From assembly GCA_028691095.1 (NCBI GenBank), contig JAQUZZ010000023.1, positions 1 to 10,842 of the forward strand: DNA of 10,842 nt, given 5' to 3'. The notes under the pieces are model-generated. The model did not search any database. It saw only the letters and a list, made by a program, of their open reading frames with translations, and was not told where the DNA came from. Position 1 is the stretch's first letter. Every line of letters starts with the position of its first letter. The position numbers were made by a program, and so were the translations under genes. The DNA is from Alistipes sp. GTDB lineage: Bacteria; Bacteroidota; Bacteroidia; Bacteroidales; Rikenellaceae. Shown here piece by piece: positions 5,247 to 10,842 of this stretch.

Positions 5247-7898
5247 TTATAAACCCGTGATTTTCTTGATCTCATTGAGCTTATTGAGGGCCTCCAGCGG
5301 AGTCAGTGCATTGATGTCGAGTCCGCGGATCTCATCGCGAATCTGTTTGAGCACCGGATCATCCAATTGGAACATACTGAGCTGCACGCCTCCCATGGCC
5401 GGTTCGATCCCCCGCATCGAGACGGGTTGCGAATCTTGCAGCTTCCCCCGATGCTTGGCCTCCAGCTCCTGCAAAATGCGGTTTGCACGATCGATCACCA
5501 ACCCCGGCATACCGGCCATCTTCGCCACATGAATACCGAAAGAGTGCTCCGTACCCCCCGGAACCAACTTCCGCAGGAAGATCACCTTCCGATTCAGCTC
5601 TTTGACGGCCACATTAAAGTTCTGAATGCGCGGATAGAGCTCCGCCATCTCGTTCAGCTCATGATAGTGGGTAGCAAAGAGGGTTTTGGCTCGTGCCGAA
5701 GGGTGCTGGTGAATATACTCCACCATCGCCCATGCAATCGAGATTCCATCATAGGTGCTGGTTCCTCGTCCGATCTCATCCAGCAGCACCAAGCTACGCG
5801 GAGAGAGGTTGTTCAGGATGCTCGCCGACTCCAGCATCTCCACCATAAAGGTCGATTCCCCCTGTGAGATGTTATCCGAAGCTCCCACACGCGTAAAGAT
5901 CTTATCCACGATGCCGATATGAGCCTCTGTTGCCGGCACATCGCTACCGATCTGCGCCATCAGCACAATCAGAGCCGTCTGACGCAGCAAGGCCGACTTT
6001 CCGGACATATTCGGGCCGGTGATGATGATAATCTGCTGCTGTGAATCATCGAGCCGCACATCGTTGGGAATATAGGACTCCCCGACCTTCATCAGGGTCT
6101 CGATCACCGGATGACGACCTTGTCGAATATCGAGAAGCGCCGAATCGTTCACCTCCGGCCGACAATAGTGTTGATCCAACGACAACGAGGCAAACGACAG
6201 CAGACAGTCGAGTTGTGCCACCTGGGCGGCATCCCCCTGAATCTTGGCCGTAAACTGCGAGAGAGCCTGAAGCAGTGCCGCAAACAGCTCCTGCTCCAAG
6301 ACCAAGATGCGACTCTCGGCCCCCAAGATCTTCTCCTCATACTCTTTGAGTTCCGAGGTGATATAGCGTTCGGCTCCGGTCAGCGTCTGCTTACGGATCC
6401 AACTCTCAGGCACTTTATCTTTGTGGGCATTGCGCACCTCAATATAGTATCCAAAGACGTTGTTGAAACTGATTTTGAGCGAGGGAATCCCCGTCGCCTC
6501 ACTCTCTCGTTGCTGAATGGAGGAGAGGATCTCCTTTCCGTGTGCCGCCACATTGCGCAGGTCATCCAGCTCGATGCTCACCCCGGGGGCTATCACCCCC
6601 CCCTTCTGAATCTGGTTGGAGGGATCGGGGTAGACCTCACGGTCGATCCGATCGCGCACTTCGAGACACAGCTCCAATCGTTGGGCAATGGCTTGTAGCG
6701 GCTCCGCATCCGACTTCTGCAATTCGCACTGCATCTTCTCAATCGCATAGAGTGCCTGTTTGAGTTGCACCACCTCACGCGGAGTCACACGCCCCACGGC
6801 AATGCGGGAGATGATTCGTTCCAAATCGCCGATCGTCCCAATCGCTTCGTAGAGCAACTCGCGAAGCTCGCCTCTCTCGCGCAACAACGCCACCACCTCC
6901 TGTCGTTTCCTAATCGCCTCCACCTCCTTGAGCGGAAGGGAGATCCAACGGCGGAGCATCCGCGCACCCATCGGCGAAGCGGTGCGATCCATCACGTCAA
7001 AAAGCGATTGTCCCTCCGCCCCTCCGTTCGGGGTGAAGAGCTCCAGGTTGCGGATCGAGAATTTATCAATCCAGACAAAACGATCTTCGTCAATCCGCGA
7101 TATGGCAGAGATATGTTGGGTATTGCGATGTTCGGTGAACTCCAGGTAGTAGAGCACTGCACCCGCCGCGGCCACGGCTGCATGGAGCGTGTCGATGCCA
7201 AAGCCCTTGAGCGATGTGGTGCCGAACTGGGTTTGCAACTTCTCCCGACCCGAACTCTCGGTGAACATCCACGGATCCAAGCGGTAGGTGTAGTATTTCG
7301 AGCCGAAAGCCTCGGTAAACTCACTCTCGTACCCTTTGGGGTAGATAATCTCCTTGGGTGAGAGGTTGGCTAAGAGCTTGTCGACATAGGAGGCTTCGCC
7401 CTCCGCGGCATAGAACTCTCCGGTCGAAACATCAAGAAAGGCGACGCCCACTCGACTCTTGCCGAACAAGACCGCCGCCAAAAAATTATTCTCCTTGCAG
7501 TTGAGCACATTGTCACTGAACGAGACCCCCGGAGTCACCAATTCGATCACCCCGCGTTTGACAATGCTTTTGGCCGTTTTGGGATCCTCCAGTTGTTCGC
7601 AGATCGCAACCCGTTCTCCGGCGCGCACCAATTTGGGCAGGTAGGTATCCAACGCATGATGGGGAAACCCTGCTAACTCGACATACGCAGCTGCGCCATT
7701 GGCGCGTCGGGTCAAGGTGATCCCTAAAATCTTACTCGTCAGGATGGCATCCTCTCCGAACGTTTCGTAGAAGTCGCCGATTCGGAAGAGCAGAATGGCA
7801 TCACTGTGCAACGCCTTCATTTGGTAATACTGCTTCATGAGAGGCGTCTCTACATATTTGGTCTCCTTTTTGGTCTCTTTACTGGAAGTTTTTGCCAT
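5247..7898 (-). CDS. mutS: DNA mismatch repair ATPase MutS
   Basis: MutS recognises base mismatches and small loops in newly copied DNA and, with ATP, recruits MutL to start strand removal. The 883-aa length is in the usual range for MutS1 (E. coli 853). The N-terminal mismatch-binding domain contains the Phe-x-Glu wedge in GDFYETF (Phe43, Glu45). Connector, lever and clamp regions follow. The C-terminal ATPase carries Walker A GPNMSGKS (628-635; the usual Gly at the fifth position is Ser), the STFMVEM segment (682-688), Walker [17 protein letters not shown] (703-718) and the [10 protein letters not shown] switch (739-748). A SMFQLDDP motif (841-848), common near MutS C-termini, is present. 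The start ATG gives a Lys/Thr-rich leader ([20 protein letters not shown]) before the conserved [11 protein letters not shown]. The gene is divergent from ffh and has its own 3' hairpins. Nothing suggests inactivation. Confidence 0.98.
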   Translation of the reverse strand: MAKTSSKETKKETKYVETPLMKQYYQMKALHSDAILLFRIGDFYETFGEDAILTSKILGITLTRRANGAAAYVELAGFPHHALDTYLPKLVRAGERVAICEQLEDPKTAKSIVKRGVIELVTPGVSFSDNVLNCKENNFLAAVLFGKSRVGVAFLDVSTGEFYAAEGEASYVDKLLANLSPKEIIYPKGYESEFTEAFGSKYYTYRLDPWMFTESSGREKLQTQFGTTSLKGFGIDTLHAAVAAAGAVLYYLEFTEHRNTQHISAISRIDEDRFVWIDKFSIRNLELFTPNGGAEGQSLFDVMDRTASPMGARMLRRWISLPLKEVEAIRKRQEVVALLRERGELRELLYEAIGTIGDLERIISRIAVGRVTPREVVQLKQALYAIEKMQCELQKSDAEPLQAIAQRLELCLEVRDRIDREVYPDPSNQIQKGGVIAPGVSIELDDLRNVAAHGKEILSSIQQRESEATGIPSLKISFNNVFGYYIEVRNAHKDKVPESWIRKQTLTGAERYITSELKEYEEKILGAESRILVLEQELFAALLQALSQFTAKIQGDAAQVAQLDCLLSFASLSLDQHYCRPEVNDSALLDIRQGRHPVIETLMKVGESYIPNDVRLDDSQQQIIIITGPNMSGKSALLRQTALIVLMAQIGSDVPATEAHIGIVDKIFTRVGASDNISQGESTFMVEMLESASILNNLSPRSLVLLDEIGRGTSTYDGISIAWAMVEYIHQHPSARAKTLFATHYHELNEMAELYPRIQNFNVAVKELNRKVIFLRKLVPGGTEHSFGIHVAKMAGMPGLVIDRANRILQELEAKHRGKLQDSQPVSMRGIEPAMGGVQLSMFQLDDPVLKQIRDEIRGLDINALTPLEALNKLNEIKKITGL

Positions 7899-8028
7899 AG
7901 TCTATTGAAAAGTCTCTGCAATATTAACCAAAATCGGGCAGAATCGCAACGTCTCAACGCCCGGGAGATCCAAGAATCGACCTTCTGGTCACGGCAAGAG
8001 GGCTATAAATTGCAGGATGTACCGAAAA

Positions 8029-8061
8029 TTTCAGAAATTCGGAAATTATATCGTATTTTTG
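8029..8061 (+). promoter_or_regulatory. ffh promoter (Bacteroidota type)
   Basis: TATTTTTG (8054-8061) matches the TAnnTTTG -7 box exactly, and TTTC (8029-8032) is a near -33 match with a 21-nt spacer. Transcription would begin around 8069, leaving a leader of about 100 nt. The promoter sits in the 274-nt gap between the divergent mutS and ffh genes; I could not identify the mutS promoter with confidence. Confidence 0.6.
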
Positions 8062-8068
8062 TAAACTT

Positions 8069-8172
8069 TACGGGAGTCGACCCCCGATCGGGTCCGAAGG
8101 TTGCTGCTTTTCGCTAACGCGTGTAGTGCGTGCAGCCGACCTCCCGCGGAACATTGCAAAATCAACCCCATT
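8069..8172 (+). promoter_or_regulatory. 5' leader of ffh with two possible stems
   Basis: Visible pairings are GACCC/GGGTC around CCGATC, near 8079-8094, and GCTGC (8103-8107) with GCAGC (8132-8136) enclosing ACGC (8117-8120) with GCGT (8128-8131). A frame in phase with ffh is open through this leader from a TTG at 8101 (24 extra codons), but it adds residues that Ffh proteins do not have. It is treated here as untranslated. Confidence 0.35.
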
Positions 8173-9504
8173 ATGTTTGAAAATCTAACCGACAAACTCG
8201 AACGTTCCTTCAAGATCCTCAAAGGAGAGGGTCGTATTACGGAGATCAATATTGCCGAGAGCCTCAAGGAGATTCGACGGGCACTCATCGACGCCGACGT
8301 CAACTACAAAGTAGCCAAGACCTTCACCGACGAGGTCAAGAACAAGGCGTTGGGGCAGGATGTACTCACCGCCGTCAAACCGGGGCAGATGATGACCAAG
8401 ATCGTCCGCGACGAGTTGGCTCTGCTCATGGGCGGCACGATGAGCGACATTCGACTGGAGGGCTCCCCGGCCGTAGTGCTGATCGCAGGACTTCAAGGTT
8501 CGGGTAAAACCACCTTCTCGGGCAAGCTGGCCAATCTGATCAAGAGCAAGAAGGGGCGTCAGGTGCTGTTGGTTGCAGGCGACGTCTATCGTCCGGCTGC
8601 CATCGACCAGCTCAAAATCTTAGGCGAACAGATTGGCGTCGAGGTCTACACCGAGCCGGACAATCGCAATCCGGTGCAGATTGCTCAGAACGCCATCAAA
8701 TATGCGCGTACCAACCACCTCAACACGGTGATTGTCGACACCGCGGGACGTCTGGCCGTAGACGAGCAGATGATGCAGGAGATTACGGCACTCAAAAAAG
8801 CCGTAACCCCCAGCGAAACGCTCTTCGTGGTGGATGCCATGACGGGACAAGATGCCGTCAACACCGCGCGGGAGTTCAACGATCGCCTCGACTTCGACGG
8901 AGTCGTACTGACGAAACTCGACGGTGACACACGTGGCGGTGCAGCCATCTCGATCCGTGCCGTGGTCAACAAACCCCTGAAATTCATCAGTTCGGGAGAG
9001 AAGATGGATGCCTTACAGATTTTCCACCCCGAACGAATGGCCGACCGAATTTTGGGCATGGGCGACATCGTCTCCTTGGTCGAAAAGGCACAGGAGCAAT
9101 ACGACGAAGAGGAGGCACGCAAGTTGAAGAAGAAATTGGTCAAGGATCAATTCAACTTCAACGACTTCCTAACGCAGATCGGACAGATCAAGAAGATGGG
9201 GAACCTGAAGGATCTGGCCTCCATGATCCCGGGCGTGGGCAAAGCACTCAAAGATGTAGAGATCAGCGACGACGTCTTCAAGCAGACCGAGGCAATCATC
9301 CATTCGATGACCCCCATCGAACGTGAGAATCCCTCCATGATCAACGGCAGTCGCAAGCAACGCATCGCCAACGGTAGCGGCACGACGATTCAAGAGGTCA
9401 ACCGGCTTCTCAAGCAGTTTGAAGATACACGCAAGATGATGAAGAGCTTCGCGGGAGGAATGCCGAAACTCTCGCAGATGGCCGGACGTATGCCGCGCCG
9501 TTAG
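8173..9504 (+). CDS. ffh: Signal recognition particle GTPase Ffh (SRP54)
   Basis: Ffh binds signal sequences of nascent inner-membrane and exported proteins, and SRP RNA, and delivers ribosomes to FtsY at the membrane. The ATG at 8173 yields MFENLTDKLERSFKILKG, the standard Ffh start, and 443 aa, a normal length. The N domain (about 1-95) is followed by the G domain with G1 GLQGSGKTT (106-114), the DVYRPAAIDQL insertion-box region (137-147), G3 DTAGR (189-193) and G4 TKLDGDTRGG (247-256). The M domain contains IPGVGKALK (352-360) and the RNA-binding NGSRKQRIANGSG (391-403), and ends with the Met-rich GGMPKLSQMAGRMPRR. All key motifs are intact. It precedes folD by 128 nt on the same strand, and I see no obvious terminator between them, so they may be co-transcribed. 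Confidence 0.98.
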   Translation: MFENLTDKLERSFKILKGEGRITEINIAESLKEIRRALIDADVNYKVAKTFTDEVKNKALGQDVLTAVKPGQMMTKIVRDELALLMGGTMSDIRLEGSPAVVLIAGLQGSGKTTFSGKLANLIKSKKGRQVLLVAGDVYRPAAIDQLKILGEQIGVEVYTEPDNRNPVQIAQNAIKYARTNHLNTVIVDTAGRLAVDEQMMQEITALKKAVTPSETLFVVDAMTGQDAVNTAREFNDRLDFDGVVLTKLDGDTRGGAAISIRAVVNKPLKFISSGEKMDALQIFHPERMADRILGMGDIVSLVEKAQEQYDEEEARKLKKKLVKDQFNFNDFLTQIGQIKKMGNLKDLASMIPGVGKALKDVEISDDVFKQTEAIIHSMTPIERENPSMINGSRKQRIANGSGTTIQEVNRLLKQFEDTRKMMKSFAGGMPKLSQMAGRMPRR

Positions 9505-9527
9505 CGACTCCGCCCTCAGGCACATGA

Positions 9528-9600
9528 AGTAACCCCCATGCGTATCACGGCAAATGCCTTATAGCTGTGGTTACTGCTCATAAGCGCTTATTTTGGCATT
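9528..9600 (+). promoter_or_regulatory. Interleaved inverted repeats and palindrome upstream of folD
   Basis: AGTAACC (9528-9534) matches GGTTACT (9569-9575), and AATGCC (9553-9558) matches GGCATT (9595-9600). The two pairings interleave, so they would either exclude each other or form a pseudoknot. Between them lies the perfect 12-nt palindrome ATAAGCGCTTAT (9580-9591), which overlaps TTATTTTG (9588-9595), a one-mismatch -7 box. It could be an operator-plus-promoter or an RNA switch for folD. Neither is proven. Confidence 0.4.
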
Positions 9601-9632
9601 ACAACCGCACGACGTGCACAAAGCGATAGATC

Positions 9633-10502
9633 ATGCAGATTATTGACGGAAAAGAAGTAGCCGCGAAACTCCGTAAGGAGATCGCCACAGAGGTCGAACA
9701 ATGGATGGCCGCAGGGCATCCGCGACCCTATCTGGTGGCCATTTTGGTAGGGAATGACGGAGCCAGCCAGACCTATGTAGGTCACAAAGAGAAGTGTTGC
9801 AATGAAGTAGGATTCCGCTCCACCGTATTACGTTTACCCGAGGAGACGACCGAAGCTCAACTCCTCGCTGAGATTGCTCAACTCAATGCCGATCCCGAAG
9901 TGGACGGATTCATCGTACAGTTACCGCTCCCCAAACACATCTCCGAACAGAAGGTGATCGAGGCGATTGATCCGCGCAAAGATGTGGACGGCTTCCATCC
10001 GGTCAACACAGGACGGATGATCTCCGGTCTTCCGGCCTATCTTCCCGCCACACCGGACGGGATTTTGGAGCTTCTGCGCCACTACAAGATCGAAACCGCG
10101 GGCAAGCATTGCGTGGTGATCGGTCGGAGCAATATCGTAGGTCGTCCGATGGCCAACCTCCTGTCGCAGAAGGGTTGGGACTGCACGGTCACCCTGTGTC
10201 ACAGTCGCACCCAGAACCTCAAAGAGGTGGTTCGTAGCGGAGACATCATTATCGCCGCCTTAGGGAAGGCCGAATTTGTCACTGCCGATATGGTCAAAGA
10301 GGGAGCTGTCATCATCGACGTGGGCATCACGCGCGTCAAGAGCGACAAAACCAAAACGGGATGGAAATTGCTGGGCGACGTCAAATTCGACGAAGTGGCA
10401 CCCAAGTGCAGCTACATCACACCGGTTCCGGGAGGCGTAGGCCCCATAACCATCATCTCTCTGATGAAGAACACGTTGAAAGCCGCGCGCAAAGAGGTAT
10501 AA
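9633..10502 (+). CDS. folD: Bifunctional methylene-THF dehydrogenase / methenyl-THF cyclohydrolase
   Basis: FolD interconverts 5,10-methylene-THF and 5,10-methenyl-THF with NADP(H), then hydrolyses the latter to 10-formyl-THF, supplying purine and formyl-Met synthesis in the cytoplasm. At 289 aa it has the family length. Active-site residues are visible: Tyr48 and the catalytic Lys52 in QTYVGHK, Gln96 in [10 protein letters not shown], and Asp119 in [12 protein letters not shown]. The Rossmann part shows [11 protein letters not shown] (163-173) and CHSRT (189-193), and the [10 protein letters not shown] signature lies at 264-273. The start [14 protein letters not shown] is standard. It lies downstream of ffh; its upstream gap contains inverted repeats that may control it, and a perfect hairpin follows. 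A functional link to gcvT at the other end of the window exists through methylene-THF, but the genes are not together. Confidence 0.98.
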   Translation: MQIIDGKEVAAKLRKEIATEVEQWMAAGHPRPYLVAILVGNDGASQTYVGHKEKCCNEVGFRSTVLRLPEETTEAQLLAEIAQLNADPEVDGFIVQLPLPKHISEQKVIEAIDPRKDVDGFHPVNTGRMISGLPAYLPATPDGILELLRHYKIETAGKHCVVIGRSNIVGRPMANLLSQKGWDCTVTLCHSRTQNLKEVVRSGDIIIAALGKAEFVTADMVKEGAVIIDVGITRVKSDKTKTGWKLLGDVKFDEVAPKCSYITPVPGGVGPITIISLMKNTLKAARKEV

Positions 10503-10534
10503 GCGGTTTTCCATAACACACACTGCCCCTTCAC

Positions 10535-10570
10535 CACAAGTCCTCCCCTATGTTTAGGGGAGGACTTGTG
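10535..10570 (+). terminator. Terminator-like hairpin after folD
   Basis: CACAAGTCCTCCCCTA (10535-10550) pairs perfectly with TAGGGGAGGACTTGTG (10555-10570) around a TGTT loop. It begins 32 nt after the folD stop. Only a short T-rich run (TATTT) follows, so termination may be incomplete or the stem may protect the mRNA end. Because the stem is symmetric, it could also end a leftward transcript entering from the right. Confidence 0.7.
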
Positions 10571-10573
10571 TAT

Positions 10574-10632
10574 TTCGATAACCCTCACCCATCCTCCCCC
10601 ACACCGTTGGGGGAGGAGCTTTTCAGCGGTAT
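10574..10632. repeat. 59-bp hairpin repeat, copy 1
   Basis: Starts TTCGATAAC and ends TTTTCAGCGGTAT, with a central stem CTCCCCCA/TGGGGGAG separated by CACCGT. It matches 10727-10785 at 56 of 59 positions without gaps, and the three differences lie in the C-rich part before the stem. It looks like an interspersed intergenic repeat. Confidence 0.85.
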
Positions 10633-10726
10633 ATCACGAATTGCAACCTCCGCAAGCAGATGGAACTCGAGACGTTTCAAATCCGTAAAACTCCCGTTAA
10701 CGGCTTTTGCAGAAGCCTTGTTTTCC

Positions 10727-10785
10727 TTCGATAACCCCCTCCCAACCTCCCCCACACCGTTGGGGGAGGAGCTTTTCAGCGGTAT
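10727..10785. repeat. 59-bp hairpin repeat, copy 2
   Basis: Second copy, 153 bp from the first, in the same orientation. Outside the 59 bp the flanks of the two copies are unrelated, which defines the repeat ends. The hairpin stem and the GGAGCTTTTCAGCGGTAT tail are unchanged between copies. Confidence 0.85.
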
Positions 10786-10842
10786 CATTTTTGGAAATTA
10801 CTTAAAGATCCTCGCATCCCCCTTTCCACCCTACATCCTCAG

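Larger units (their letters stand above)
10503..10842. other. Non-coding right end with hairpin and repeats
   Basis: These 340 nt after folD hold the terminator-like hairpin (10535-10570) and two copies of a 59-bp hairpin repeat. Between the repeats are the palindrome CCGTTAACGG (10694-10703) and a GGCTT/AAGCC hairpin (10702-10717). A minus-strand frame of 67 codons (10585-10788) runs through both repeats, but its ends are merely the repeat copies read in phase, and I do not call it a gene. The last 55 nt show nothing recognisable. Confidence 0.65.

Noticed and set aside
8069..8172. SRP (4.5S-like) RNA in front of ffh
   Set aside because: GGGTCCGAAGG resembles part of the SRP RNA tip, but the required asymmetric-loop partner (AGCAG-like) and flanking helix are absent.
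10574..10785. Start of a CRISPR array
   Set aside because: Only two copies, 59 bp long with a 94-bp gap, no further units and no cas genes.
10585..10788. A 67-aa minus-strand protein (both ends reading PLKSSSPNGVGE)
   Set aside because: Both ends are the non-coding hairpin repeat read in the same frame, and there is no promoter or conserved domain.

Overview
The window looks like an ordinary chromosomal segment from a member of the Bacteroidota, most likely Bacteroidales; a Rikenellaceae/Alistipes-like source is only a guess. The evidence is a lipoprotein of the Bacteroidales '6-bladed beta-propeller' type, the ffh-folD neighbourhood, Bacteroidota-type promoters (TAnnTTTG boxes with a TTT-rich -33 box) before fucO and ffh, the absence of strong Shine-Dalgarno sequences before the starts, and moderately GC-rich coding DNA with AT-rich gaps. 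I see no prophage, transposase, CRISPR array or defence system.

Layout, left to right. (1) Minus strand: the N-terminal 293 codons of gcvT (glycine cleavage T protein; the C-terminus lies outside the window), preceded by a gene for a secreted, probably lipid-anchored beta-propeller protein. The upstream regions of these two genes share an approximately 80-bp imperfect repeat. (2) Plus strand: a membrane-anchored M48 zinc metallopeptidase, then fucO (lactaldehyde reductase). fucO has its own promoter, a hairpin-rich leader of about 170 nt, a compact structured 3' region and a strong terminator. (3) Minus strand: mutS, ending in two 3' hairpins, the second followed by six U. (4) Plus strand: ffh (SRP GTPase), divergent from mutS, followed by folD (one-carbon folate metabolism). 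(5) The right end is non-coding: a perfect 16-bp hairpin after folD, then two 59-bp copies of a hairpin repeat.

Functionally these are mostly independent housekeeping genes. gcvT and folD both feed 5,10-methylene-tetrahydrofolate metabolism but are about 9 kb apart and not co-transcribed. FucO would reduce lactaldehyde from fucose/rhamnose breakdown, but no other genes of that pathway are present. The coding content is conventional. The parts most worth a second look are non-coding: the gcvT/propeller upstream repeat, the fucO leader and 3' element, the interleaved inverted repeats before folD, and the terminal hairpin repeats.
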